Source: Chamaelirium japonicum
Lineage: Eukaryota; Streptophyta; Magnoliopsida; Liliales; Melanthiaceae
Length of the DNA: 64,000 bases
Direction: 5' to 3'
NCBI GenBank assembly: GCA_947650365.1
Contig: OX393551.1
Location: forward strand, 950,001 to 1,014,000
The notes beneath the pieces are model-generated. The model had not been told where the DNA came from, ran no database searches, and saw only the letters and a program-made list of their open reading frames with translations. The position numbers were made by a program, and so were the translations under genes. Position 1 is the first letter of the stretch. Every line of letters starts with the position of its first letter. Shown in pieces: positions 49,980 through 60,438 of the stretch.

Positions 49980-49996
49980 TGGCGCTGTGTGTGGGA
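49980..49996 (+). other. Primer-binding site of the Tat-type element
   Basis: TGGCGCTGTGTGTGGGA follows the LTR end after five bases. TGGCGC-type sites are common in plant Gypsy elements. I did not assign the tRNA. Confidence 0.6.
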
Positions 49997-50215
49997 TCTG
50001 TTCGAAAAGCCAAGTTCGCTTTACATCAAACATCAGATTGGTTGAGCAGACAACTAGTCTAGATAGTCAAACTTCCCGACCCCTTCGGTTGAGCAAACAA
50101 CCGTTAAGATACCGGCAATCTTGTTGCATCCTTCGCTCTCTAAAAGGCGAGGAAGAAGCATCAGGATCATCTAGAGGGAAGTAATACATGTCAAGCTCAT
50201 CCAGAGACTCGTTCG

Positions 50216-50620
50216 ATGAGTCAACGGCTCAACTTCGGGCAGCCCCTCGCTGTCCCCGAAATAGGGGTTCTATCAGGGAGCGGAAGATCGGTCAATCGAC
50301 CGATCGCTCTACCTCTCCGACAGTCGATAGGGCAAACTACCCCTACTCCTACTGAAAATCCACCATCTACCTACCAAATCTCAACGATCGACTTTCAGCT
50401 ATTGCAATTGGCTAAGCAAAATGCCACCCTCACACCTGAAAGGGACGCCCTCAAGAAGGCAGCCTTCGAAGCCGGAATTGCTTTCCCCATCCCTTTATTC
50501 GACGAGAGAGTTGATTCGCCATGGCAATCAATTCACTCTGAACCACGAAGGTCAATAGGCACCACCGCCCATGAGAGGATTCATCGCAACTCAACCCCCT
50601 CTGCGGCTCCATGGAAGTAG
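50216..50620 (+). pseudogene. Possible N-terminal part of the Tat gag
   Basis: An open frame of 134 codons rich in Pro, Ser, Thr and Gln, with a helical stretch near its middle (FQLLQLAKQNATLTPERDAL). It lies about 220 bases after the primer site, where the gag N-terminus is expected. It is in a different frame from the gag core downstream and ends in TAG at 50,618. I do not recognise a domain. It may be the true N-terminus cut off by a frameshift, or chance. Confidence 0.45.
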
Positions 50621-50934
50621 AGTGTCTGGGATCGTATCGATGATGAGTCCTCTCAATCATCTTCAAGTCACAACTATATCAGGTAGACACAGTCGAAGCC
50701 CAACTTGTGAGGGAGGCACCAGATGAAAGGAGCGCCCTCAAAAGACAGAACTTCTTCATCCCTCCCACTCCAATATAAAGCTGGAATGGATCTTTGTTAC
50801 CAACTCCATCCCACAAACACTCAAAGGCCTGGACAAGACCTCTTGATCTTACCTCTCGATCTGCATCCAGGTTAGGGGCATGGTCGTAGAGAAGGATACT
50901 CTTCTGCTGGACCTCTCCACCGAAGTTTGTTTCA

Positions 50935-51600
50935 ATCGTCCTTTCTGAGAGGATGGAGAACTCCAACTCTCCCCAAGTTCAATTGCCTCAAAGGGGATCC
51001 TACCCTTATATTCTAGCATTCAAGCAAGCTCTAATGCCACATGAAGAAGAGAACAATGTGCTTTGCCGGACCTTCACCGGAAGCCTCGACGAGCTATCTC
51101 TCGATTAGTACCATAACCTTCGGGCTGGGTCCATTACCCAGTTTGGAGTATTGCCAAACCACTTCGTGCAACACTATCAACTCAACTTGAAGCCTGAGAA
51201 GAAGCTCGATTCCCTCTACCAGCTGAGGATGGGAGCAGATGAAAGTCTTCGCAGTTTCACACGAAGATTTCGCAACGAGCATGTCGCTCTCTCAGGACGG
51301 CATCTGGATGATGAGACTATCATGTTAGCCTTCCAAAATGCCCTCCGGTTTGATCTGTATATCTATAATGATTTTATCCGCAATCCTCCCCCTTTCTTGG
51401 GTTCGATGTTTGATCGAATTCAGAGGTAGATCGAAGTCGAAGACGATCAGGTCGCCCGAAAGGGACGAGAAACAAAACGACAACCTGTCGAGAGGGAAGC
51501 CCTAAAGTATACCACCAAAGCTCATAATGCGGAGGCAGTAGCCCCCCTGCACCCAAGTGACCGAGAAATGACAGACGTAGATCACCTCCAAAGAAGACTA
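50935..51600 (+). pseudogene. Tat-type gag core (broken)
   Basis: Capsid-like part of gag, which packages the element RNA. In one frame it reads a YILAFKQALMPHEEENNVLC-type stretch and then the retrotransposon gag segment NHFVQHYQLNLKPEKKLDSL, GADESLRSFTRRF and FIRNPPPFLGSMFDRIQ. Two in-frame TAG codons interrupt it, at 51,106-51,108 (where relatives usually have Trp before YHNL) and 51,427-51,429. A frameshift near 51,590 moves the downstream frame. The longest uninterrupted piece is 51,151-51,429. Confidence 0.75.
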
Positions 51601-51602
51601 CA

Positions 51603-52445
51603 TTCACGGATTGGACTCTACCGATCGAGCAGATTCTCGATCAAATTCAACATCAGGAATTCCTCCGAAGGCCGAATCCTTTACAGTCTGATACCAAGGT
51701 CATAGCTGATAAAACAGTCTACTGTGATTTTCATCGCAATCATGGCCTTTCTACCGATCAATACTACCGGCTAAGGTACTATCTGGAGGATCTGCTATGA
51801 GAAGGCCATCTCCAAGAGTTTGTTAAAAGCTGGCAAGATCAACGTCGACCTTCGGTGAAAGGAAAAGAAGCTTGCTGGATCCACCAAATATCTACCGATC
51901 AATCACCTATCGCTGTGCGTGCTAACATCTTCGGCATTCACGGAGCGTTGCACAATCAAACACTGACAGGGACAGTAGTCGATCGGTAAGTGCGACGCAT
52001 ATTCAATGTTCGCTCTACAGCAAACAAAGAAGACACGTGGATTGAATAACCTATCAAAGGCCTAACCTGGCCATCTATCATCTTCGATGACTCTGATCTT
52101 CAAGGAGTCCATACTTCACATCGGGACCCCCTAGTCCTGAAGCTCGAAGTTGTCCCGACCATGATCACGGGCTTCAACAGGGAACAGAGCATAACAATAG
52201 GAGAATCAAGATTCACCCTCGACCTTAGTCGAGAGACTCGAGTCTCCATAAGAGTCGCCGTTGTCGAAGGAACATCCAACTACAACGTCATCCTAGGGTG
52301 GCCTTTCCTCCACCAGATCAATGCTATATCCTCCTCCTACCACCAACTCCTCAAATTTGCAATAGGAGAGGGTATTGTATGTATCCGAGGAGATCAACAA
52401 ACCAGGCAATCTTGCGAAGCGACAGCTGCAAAAACAGATCGATGA
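51603..52445 (+). pseudogene. Tat-type gag C-terminus and retropepsin-like region (broken)
   Basis: One frame carries LPIEQILDQIQHQEFLRRP, then CDFHRNHGLSTDQYYRL (the Cys/His segment typical of Tat gag), and then a protease-like region: ITIGESRFTLDL, YNVILGWPFLHQINAISSSY and an IRGDQ tail. In-frame stops lie at 51,798 (TGA), 51,987 (TAA) and 52,047 (TAA), with the final one at 52,443. The last open piece is 52,161-52,445. Weak polyprotein-like sequence continues to 52,604, where the Tekay LTR interrupts it. Confidence 0.75.
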
Positions 52446-53344
52446 ATAAATCTCATCCCCCCGAAGCGACCAAGAGATGAAGCTGGTCCTTCTTCAAGAT
52501 AGAAACCAAAGGAGATCCCACTGTCCGAACCTCTGCCAATCGAATAGGAGACCTCACCCTCAATCAAAGAAATCATTCCAATCAATATCGACAGTGGAGA
52601 TCTCTGTAACACCTGTGGTGTTAAATTTGGGAATAATAAAAGTTTGCCTTGGGTATTTTTGTCATTCTTAGTCAGACTTTTCTTTGGACTTGTTCTGGAA
52701 GAATAAGCCGTAAACCCATAAAATATTTTACGTTCATATTTGCTATGCCATCGAACAGGTCGCAATGGCGCGTCCCGTGCAGTAATCGGGTGTATGCGCA
52801 GCTAGTTTCGGCTGTTTGGTAGTTATACCCTAGAATATCGATAAATTAGCTGATATTTGACATTGTTTTATTTACCACGGAAGTTCGGGTAATCGGATCG
52901 CAGCAAGGCTCAGAAAAATATATACCAAGTGCCGACGTGTTTACGTCGACGAGACCTTTCCAACGAACCCTTTCGGGCCCTATTCTGACCTCCGGTTTGT
53001 GAGTTAGGGTCAATTATTCTTTTTAGCCCGGTAGGTTAACGAATCGTATTCGGGTTCCATCCGAGTCCAGTTCAGGGCCCGGAACATAGACGACTTTACC
53101 TAGGACCGGTTTCCTAACATTTGTAGCTAGATTTAGACCTCTTAGATCTCTCTCCCCGATATTTAAAACTTTAACATCGGATGGGGAGTAAAGGGAATAA
53201 TTATGAGAAAAACCGGATCTTTTCTTCATTCATTCCCTACTGTTTATTAGGAATTAACAACCATTACAATATATAGCCTTAACAATCTGATCCCCCAACC
53301 CTCTTGACCACCATAACAGCCCTTTCCCTCTTTATGAAGAATCT

Positions 53345-53450
53345 AGAGAGAGAAAGAGAACGGTAGAACCAAGAGAGAGAGAGAGAGAGAGAGAGAGTTA
53401 TATAGAGAGAGAAGAGAGAGAGAGAGAGAGAGATAAAAGAGAAGGGGAAG
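53345..53450 (+). promoter_or_regulatory. GA-rich tract with TATA box in the Tekay LTR
   Basis: Uninterrupted (AG)13 at 53,372-53,397 is followed by TTATATAG at 53,398-53,405 and another GA-rich stretch. In the 3' LTR the run is (AG)10 followed by TTATATAG, so the microsatellite length has drifted since insertion. The tract and TATA box suggest the LTR promoter, with transcription starting about 30 bases further on (inference). Confidence 0.6.
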
Positions 53451-53453
53451 GAG

Positions 53454-53930
53454 TTGCAGCGGCCCGACGATCCACGCAGCGGCGAGCCACTCCGAAACCG
53501 AACCCGAACCCATCAGGTAATCCTCCCCTCCTCCTCCTTTCTCTTCTTTGCTGTAACCACCGGCGACCCATCGATACTCCGCGACCCAAACCCATCTACA
53601 CGGTCCTCTCCTACCTTAGCCGCGGCCCACTCGGGTGAACGCCACCGCGACCCCACCTCCGGTCCTCGTCGGGAGGACCAATCCCCAGGCTCGACCGGCG
53701 ATCGCCGGAGCAAAACCAAACCCAAACCCAAAACCCGCGGACCCCTTCGGCCAAAGCCTTCTCGGGCTTCGATGGAACGCATGTTACCTTCTCCCGCGTC
53801 TTCCCCGCGGGGTAGACCGGCCGGGCACCGCCGGCGCCGCCCCAAGCCACCGGAGCCGAGCACCCCGTGGCCATGCATGGCTTCTCTTCCTCTTCCACGA
53901 GTTGGGTGGGGATCCCATAATGGTCACTAG
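53454..53930 (+). other. GC-rich stop-poor stretch of the LTR (158-codon open frame), not clearly a gene
   Basis: GC- and CpG-rich segment just after the GA-rich leader, open for 158 codons on the plus strand (Pro/Arg/Ser-rich, no known domain). It is also open in other frames, 121 codons on the minus strand for example. The first codon is TTG. CAG/GTAA at 53,514-53,520 resembles a splice donor. The stretch is kept in the 3' LTR (61,412-61,888) with few changes, but that follows from LTR identity. It could be LTR leader sequence or a captured 5' piece of a host gene. Confidence 0.4.
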
Positions 53931-54309
53931 CGGACTCTAACGAATCCGACGGTGTCGGGGTGTCTAGGAGACCACAACCACATGACCGGGCGGTGCGGAG
54001 TGGTCGGGAAAAGGGTGCCGAGGTGATGGGTTCACAGTGAACCCATTCCTCTGTTTTCTTTTGTTGAAGAAGAATAGGACAAGGGTGTCATTTCTTGAAT
54101 TGTTATTAACCCATTAATAACTCAACCCTGAATCCAGACCCGATCCGACTGCACAGCAACCCGACCCACCTTAAGTACACAGCAGACCCGATCCGAACAG
54201 CAGACCAGACCCGACCCGCAGACCCAACCTGATAACACAGACCCGACCCAGCAGTGAACCGGTCTGGTTCACCTGAACCAGACCCTTAAACCGACCAGGA
54301 ATTGGTTCA

Positions 54310-54690
54310 GCTGCCATTTCTTCGTCTGATCTCAGAATCGAACGAAACCAGCGACATTACGATCGGCTTGGAAAATTATACATGTTGGCCATAGTTTAGT
54401 ACAGTAATTATATTATTTAGTATCCCATTTTATTCATGAACCTGAAAAAATTGGTGCACCTTGGTTTGACCGCCAATTCTCCGTCCGATCTTGGAATTGG
54501 ACGAAACCAGTGGCATCGTGCTCAGATCATCGATGCCGATGTATTGAACCTAGTTTGGTATCCTGGAGAGCATTTTAACCTATTGAACCGATCATAGACC
54601 GGTTTTCACTGGTTTGACCCTAAAACCTCCGACCGAAGTCGGATTCGAGCGAGACCGGATCCCATGGGTCCCTCATACCTAAACCAACCT
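54310..54690. repeat. Degenerate tandem repeat of about 150-158 bp in the LTR
   Basis: Three diverged copies start near 54,310, 54,468 and 54,616. Each carries CCGATCT-like sequence, GGAATTGGACGAAACCAG or a variant, and a following TTGGTA or GGATCCC stretch. The same arrangement exists in the 3' LTR about 7,960 bases downstream. Confidence 0.6.
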
Positions 54691-55154
54691 TTTTAGAACC
54701 CTAGTTTGACTAAATTATAGATGTAACAACTTATACATTTTAAACCATGATGTTCAGTTTCTCCTTCGACTGTATACCGGACCGATAGGCGTGAGGAGCG
54801 TGGACTACCGAGCTATTCTCCAGGTGAACATAATTAATTCTATTCTAGTTAGAGTAGATTGTAGTTGTATCTATAAAATAATAAATAAAACCATGTGTGG
54901 CATAGTATGTCCAATGCATGCAGGCGGAAAACCGGTACTGCATGTGGGAAGTGGGCATACTATCCCTTGCCTCTGAATAGTCATGCATGTAATATTTTGA
55001 TAGCTGTAACGGTGATTGACTCAACCTAAATTCACAGTAGGATGCATGCAAACAAGTAGATACTTGTATTGATTATTTATTAATATTTTGTTGAATGACT
55101 GTGTTTGGTGACCATGGTTCGCATGGTGCAGTCCAGTTGCTATTGAGCAACGAA

Positions 55155-55210
55155 GACTGGTGGTCTCGGTGGAGAGACCGGTGGTCTCAATGGAGAGACT
55201 GATGGTTGTA
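55155..55210. repeat. 21 bp tandem repeat in the LTR
   Basis: GACTGGTGGTCTCGGTGGAGA (given here as the unit pattern) recurs with changes at 55,155, 55,176 and partly 55,197. It is also present in the 3' LTR near 63,113. Confidence 0.75.
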
Positions 55211-55980
55211 CTTCCTCAATCGAGGTTCTCTTCCCAGAGGGAAGACTCACTACTCACGGGCATGGGTAGGGGACCCGAATGCACAGGATGGGAGGTGAAC
55301 CACCGCTTGTGCATAATCTTAATCAAGTAGGTAGGGTCACAGGGTTGGGCAGGCGGTAAAGCCCCTAGTGGCCTAGTAGTCCACCCCTGGGTAATGACCC
55401 CAAAAAGCAAGGTGGGCGGGAGTGCCCCGTGGTGAAAGACCAAGCCCCCTTATGGCCATATGGGTATTTCTGGCTCTCCAGGTACACTTGGACCAGGGTT
55501 CTGTTGGCAGACTCAGTTAGAAAACTGCTGGTTCACTTTAGGAGTAGGTAGAACTAACATTCGGTAATTAGTTGCATACTTTTGATCTGGATGATTACTT
55601 GTCTTACATTTACTAGTTGTAGTTGTAATATAGTATAATTGCCATGTGTAGCTAGGTCATTTCACTTACTTGTAATGTGTGTATATATGGGTTGCCGCCC
55701 TCGTAGCCTTCTAGAAGGGCGGGGTACGACTATGGTTTACCCTAGCTAGTTTAGGGTTAACTGTTCACTGAGTTTACCTAGTAAACTCACCCCGTTGTTG
55801 CACACTCTTGTCAGGTACCGTAGATCCTTCTCTGACGCTTCCTAGAGGATCTTAAATAGCTATCGAGAGAGGACACTAGAGCTATTAGCTAGTTTTTATT
55901 ATTTCTAGTTGGTTATGTAATAATTATGGAACTATGTTTTAGATGCTCTGAATAATGCCAGAATCAGTGATATTTCCCCT

Positions 55981-56065
55981 GGTAAGCTTCTCCTCAAGCT
56001 TCATGCCCGGTAGGCCTTTCCTCAAGGCTAAGCTATTGGTAGGCTTCTCCTCAAAGCCATCCCCT
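55981..56065. repeat. 28-29 bp tandem repeat near the LTR end
   Basis: Three units start with GGTAAGCTTCTCCTCAAGC, GGTAGGCCTTTCCTCAAGG and GGTAGGCTTCTCCTCAAAG at 55,981, 56,009 and 56,038. The 3' LTR copy reaches the window edge in the third unit. Confidence 0.75.
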
Positions 56066-56217
56066 ATTAACTAGTAAATAGTTAATAATAAATTAGTAAT
56101 AAATAACTAAATAATAAAATCAACCTCGCAACCTTACAACATTGACTTACCCTTATAACCCCATCACCCCCGGGTTTGACGGGTTTACCCGTGTAGTCGG
56201 ATCCGGGGCGTGACAGC

Positions 56218-56229
56218 TGGTATCAGAGC
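56218..56229 (+). other. Primer-binding site, initiator tRNA-Met
   Basis: TGGTATCAGAGC is the complement of the 3' end of plant initiator tRNA-Met and lies two bases after the LTR end CGTGACA. Confidence 0.92.
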
Positions 56230-57049
56230 TTAGGGATATGATCCCATGGTTTTCTCTAGGTTGTTAGTCATTGCGTTAGAATCTATTGTTTGAGTTTCTA
56301 GTGTATAATCGGTTCTATTCTTAAGGTTAAGCTTTGAGGATTTTATTAGTCTCCTACCCTACTGAAGGGGACGCCTTTCAGTAGAAACAGTTAAGATGGA
56401 TGCTTCTTAACCTAGTAAAGTAAGTAATTGAATCCCCAACCCTATAGATATGTAGATTGTTATAATCTCTGGACAGTTTCTTTTTAAGGTGTGTAGCTTG
56501 TCGCCTCTTTCCTTGTTGTTTGGTAAGTTCTCTAGCTTAGGAGCTAATCTAAGAATCTCGTTTGTAGTAAGGCATTGGTCTTACCATGATAGGATCTTCT
56601 TGCACCAGGCATCCTTGCTTAACCTTGTAGATTATAGTTTTTAGTAGTAGATAATATTTAGATTACAGTAATAGGAGATCTTATTAGATGAGTTGACCGT
56701 TGAGAGGCTTTTACTCGTTGAGTTGTTTCGTATCTCTTGGCTTAGTGTAGTAGTGGGTATTGTGCTTGTCATCGATGCTTTGTCCTACAGGTATGAATTT
56801 CTCGTATATTTCGTAGTTCTGGGATCAGTAGATAATATAGGTACTATATGAGGATTCTGTTACAGATTAGAGAGAAGGATGTTTGAGGTTTTAGATCTGC
56901 TATAGAGGTTATCCTAGACTCTTTCTCATAGTATAGTTTTACCTTCCATAGTTCAGTAGTTCATACTTCTAGTTCACATAGTGAGAATAGGCATACCCTT
57001 ATAGCTATTATACTATTGTCTTAGGTATTGTACTTGTATTTATTACCTT
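56230..57049 (+). other. Leader region without a recognisable gag
   Basis: About 820 bases between the primer site and the protease. Relatives carry a gag of well over 1 kb here, but no gag or zinc-knuckle motif can be read and stops occur in every frame. A weak match to the gag-protease linker (GIVLVFITL) ends about 10 bases before ARVLF, in a different frame. TTTCTTTTTAAGGTGTGTAG at 56,479-56,498 resembles the sequence before the 3' LTR. Confidence 0.7.
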
Positions 57050-57928
57050 GCACGAGTCTTGTTCGACACTGGATCGACGCACTCTTACATAGTCCCTAAA
57101 TTTATGGCTACCTTGGGGTTACAGTCGGAACCCCTTGGTTATGTCCTATCGGTCGTCTCACCACTTGGGACTAGCATTGATGTGGACTGTGTATGTAAGA
57201 GATGTGTGCTTTCCATTGGAGACAATGAACTTGTGGCCGACTTGATTATCCTCGACTTAGAAGGGTTGGATGTCTTACTGGGGATGTACTGGATGGCGGC
57301 ATACCATGCTTCACTAGACTGCTACTCCAAGAAGATCACCTTCCGTCCATCTGGCAATACGGAGTTCTTCTTTGCGGGAGCTAAGCTAGCTATTTTATAT
57401 CCGACACCCCGGCAAGGGTCCTATCTTAGCCTCCTAGCACAGTTGGCCAACGAGATTGAGGGCGAGAATCCATTGGAGCACTCCCCAATAGTTCGAGACT
57501 TTCCTGATGTATTCCCTGACCAGCTCCCAGGCCTTCCTCCTATTCGAGAGGTAGAGTTCAGCATCAAGCTAGTTCCGGGGACGGCACCGATCTTAGTGGC
57601 CCCGTATCGGATGGCACCAGCGGAGCTACGGGAGTTAAGTACTCAGCTAGAAGAATTGCGGAGTCTCGGGTATATTCACCCCAGTGTCTTTCCATGGGGT
57701 GCCCCTGTTTTGTTTGCCCAGAAGAAGGACAGTTCAAAGCGGCTCTGCATCGATTATAGAAAACTTAATGCAGTTACTGTGAAGAACCGATATCCTCTTC
57801 CAAGGATCGAGGATCTATTTGATCAGCTGAAGGGTGCTCAGTTCTTCTCTAAGATTGATTTGAGGACTGGGTACCATCAGCTCAGAGTAAAGGATGATGA
57901 TATCCAGAAGACAGCATTTCGGACGTGA
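57050..57928 (+). pseudogene. Tekay pol, first part: protease and start of reverse transcriptase
   Basis: Aspartic protease cuts the polyprotein, and reverse transcriptase copies element RNA into DNA. The protease motif is [11 protein letters not shown], with the catalytic Asp at 57,065-57,067. The usual GMDWL segment reads GMYWM. The reverse transcriptase fingers follow: [20 protein letters not shown] and [14 protein letters not shown], with the first catalytic Asp at 57,857-57,859. The frame enters from upstream as ARV, so the 57,059 TTG is not a true start and translation would depend on a lost gag. It ends in TGA at 57,926-57,928, where related elements usually have Arg before YGHYEF. One CpG C-to-T change would explain it. 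Confidence 0.9.
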
Positions 57929-60385
57929 TACGGGCACTACGAGTTTCTAGTGATGCCGTTCGGTCTCACGAATGCCCCAGCAGCTTTTATGGACTTGATG
58001 AATCGAGTCTTTAGGCCTTACCTTGATCGGTTCGTCGTGGTCTTTGTTGATGACGTATTGATCTTCTCGAAGTCAAAAGAGGAGCATGCAGAGCATCTGA
58101 GGATTGCCATACAGACATTGCGAGATCACCAACTCTATGCCAAACTCAGCAAGTGTGAGTTTTGGATAAGAGAAGTAAAGTTCTTAGGGCATGTGGTTTC
58201 AGAAGGAGGCATCTCGGTGGACCCAGCAAAAATCGAGGCAGTACTGAGTTGGGAGTCACCGAGGAATGTTTTTGAGATCCGGAGTTTCCTGGGTCTAGCG
58301 GGATACTACCGGAGGTTCGTAGAGGGTTTCTCGAGACTGGCATTGCCTCTGACTCGGTTAACAAAGAAGGGGGTGAAGTTTGAGTGGTCGGATGCTTGCG
58401 AGCAGTCCTTCCAGGAGCTGAAGCGACGACTCACCACTGCCCCTGTTCTTACAGTGCCAATTGGTGGGAAGGGATACGTGGTCTATACAGATGCGTCTCA
58501 GTCTGGACTTGGAGGTGTGTTGATGCAAGATGGAAAAGTGGTAGCCTATGCATCGAGACAGTTGAAGCCTCATGAGCAGAACTACCCGACCCATGATCTG
58601 GGGCTTGCAGCGGTGGTGTTTGTGCTCAAGATTTGGCGGCACTACCTGTATGGAGAAGACTTCGAGATGTATTGTGATCATAAGAGTTTGAGGTATATCT
58701 GTACCCAGAAGGACCTGAATCTCCGACAGAGGAGGTGGATTGAGGTCTTGAAGGACTTCAACTACAACTTCTTTTATCACCTTGGGAAGGCTAATGTAGT
58801 GGCAGATGCGCTCAGCAGGAAGTTCAAAAGCAAGATGTCTCGACTGATTGCAGATAGACAGAGCTTTATTGTAGCAGTTGAAGGGTATGACCTGTTAGTG
58901 CGAAAGGATCCCGCTAGTACTCGATTATTCAGTGTGCGGGTGCAGCCTACGTTGGTCAAACAAGTGATAGCCTCCCAGGCAGATGATGAGGAGTTGGAGG
59001 AGATGCGTTCTCGACTGATAAGGGGAGAGGCAGTAGAGGATTGGTCGCTTGATTCTGATGGCGGACTGAGGTATAAAAGGAGGCTATGTCTACCGAAGGA
59101 CTTGGAGATTCGAGAGGAGGTTCTAACAGAGGCGCATCGCTCTCGATACATGGTACACCCTGGCAGTACCAAAATGTACCGAGACTTAAAGAGCCAATTC
59201 TGGTGGAATGGCATGAAGAGAGATGTAGCTGAGTTCGTGGCGAAGTGTCTGACCTGTCAGCAGGTTAAGGCAGAACACCAGAAGCCTGCGGGACCCCTTC
59301 ATCCCCTTCCTGTCGCAGAGTGGAAGTGGGAACACATCACGATGGACTTTGTCTCGGGGTTGCCACTAACCAGGAGCAAGCATGATTCAGTATGGGTGAT
59401 TGTGGATAGACTGACCAAGTCTGCCCACTTCCTTCCAGTCCGAACGACTTCCTCTTTATCGGAGCTGAGCAGACTCTACATTGCAGAGATAGTCAGATTG
59501 CATGGGATTCCAGTGACCATTGTCTCTGATCGAGATCCCAGGTTTGTCTCAGGGTTCTGGAAGAGTTTGCAGACCGCGTTGGGGACACAGCTCAGTTTTA
59601 GCACAGCCTTCCATCCCCAGACAGACGGTCAATCAGAGCGGACCATCCAGATATTGGAAGACATGCTTCGGGCGTGTTCTATAGATTTCGGAGGTAGCTG
59701 GGATGAGCACTTGCCCTTGGTGGAGTTCTCGTACAACATTAGCTATCAAGCGAGCATTGACATGGCTCCCTATGAGGCTCTGTATGGGAGGCCTTGTCGA
59801 TCCCCCATCTGTTGGGCAGAGGTCGGAGAGCGTAGTCTTCTGGGACCAGACTTAGTGCAGGAGACTACAGAGAAGATACAGGTTATCAGAGAAAGGCTCC
59901 ACACAGCTCAAAGCAGACAGAAGAGTTATGCGGATATTCGTAGACGGCCCCTTGAGTTTGAGGTCGGTGACCATGTCTTTCTGCGGGTTTCCCCTAAGCG
60001 TGGCGTCTTTCGGTTCGGAAAGAAGGGAAAACTAGCACCGAGGTTTACGGGACCGTTCAAGATTCTAGATCGAGTCGGAGAGGTGGCGTATCGTCTGGCG
60101 TTGCCACCTCGGTTCTCAGCAATGCTCCCAGTGTTCCACGTGTCGATGCTCCGGAGGTACATGCCAGACCCGATACATGTACTAGATTGGCATGACTTGG
60201 AGCTAAATGCCGATGCCACTTTTGAGGAGCGTCCGATCCGTGTTTTAGCTTCCGAAGATAGGGTGCTTCGCACCAAGACCATCAAGATGGTCAAGATTTT
60301 GTGGAGTCATCGAGGTGAGGATGAGACCACTTGGGAAGTGGAGTCCGATATGTTGCGATTGTACCCTGATCTCTTTGATGTTTGA
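57929..60385 (+). pseudogene. Tekay pol, second part: reverse transcriptase, RNase H, integrase, chromodomain
   Basis: Same frame as the first part and open to 60,385. Reverse transcriptase: [14 protein letters not shown] and FVDD, with both Asp at 58,049-58,054. RNase H: Asp in YTDAS (58,490), Asp in CDHKSL (58,676) and Asp in ADALSR (58,805), but the usual Glu of HDLEL is Gly (GGG, 58,601-58,603). Integrase: His 59,135 and 59,156 with Cys 59,246 and 59,255 (zinc binding); catalytic Asp 59,345, Asp 59,528, Glu 59,636 with the D-35-E spacing; GPF motif near 60,050. Chromodomain, about 60,218-60,376, with [15 protein letters not shown] at its end; such domains direct integration to heterochromatin. 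It is probably inactive because of the upstream TGA, the missing gag and the RNase H change. Confidence 0.93.
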
Positions 60386-60438
60386 TTTCTGATTCTAACT
60401 AATTTTTGAGGACAAAAATTTCTTTAAGGTGTGTAGGT
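60386..60438 (+). other. Polypurine-tract region before the 3' LTR
   Basis: GAGGACAAAAATTTCTTTAA and then AAGGTGTGTAGGT (60,426-60,438) directly before TGTAACACC. The place is right for the plus-strand primer, but relatives usually have an unbroken G run here. Two or three T interruptions suggest a degraded tract. Confidence 0.7.

Larger units (their letters stand above)
49235..52604 (+). mobile_element. Tat-type Ty3/Gypsy retrotransposon, 5' half, decayed
   Basis: LTR, primer-binding site, gag and protease-like region in normal order, cut at 52,604 by the Tekay LTR. The gag-protease sequence, including a CDFHRNHG-type segment and a GWPFLHQINA segment followed by an IRGDQ-type tail, is typical of plant Tat-lineage polyproteins as I know them. 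Several stops and at least one frameshift show the copy is dead. Its reverse transcriptase, integrase and 3' LTR are not in the window and are expected to the right of the Tekay 3' LTR. Confidence 0.8.
52605..56215 (+). repeat. 5' LTR of the Tekay-type element (3,611 bp)
   Basis: Begins TGTAACACCTGTGGTG and ends GGGGCGTGACA, two bases before the primer site. It contains a short hairpin CGACGTGTTTACGTCG (52,933-52,948), a GA-rich tract with TATA box, a GC-rich stop-poor stretch, a run of ACCCGACCC-like motifs (54,130-54,260) and three internal tandem repeats. Compared with the 3' LTR it lacks 131 bases after 52,910. The remainder has no gene that I recognise. Confidence 0.93.

Noticed and set aside
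53513..53898. Minus-strand open frames of 95 and 121 codons in the Tekay LTR
   Set aside because: The segment is GC-rich and poor in stops in several frames. No domain is visible, and conservation between LTRs is due to their common origin.
54791..55051. 61- and 68-codon open frames repeated in both LTRs (also 62,749-63,009)
   Set aside because: Short, on opposite strands of the same stretch, with no recognisable feature. The repetition is explained by LTR identity.
58146..60294. Minus-strand open frames of 72-145 codons opposite pol
   Set aside because: Shadows of the strongly supported pol reading frame.
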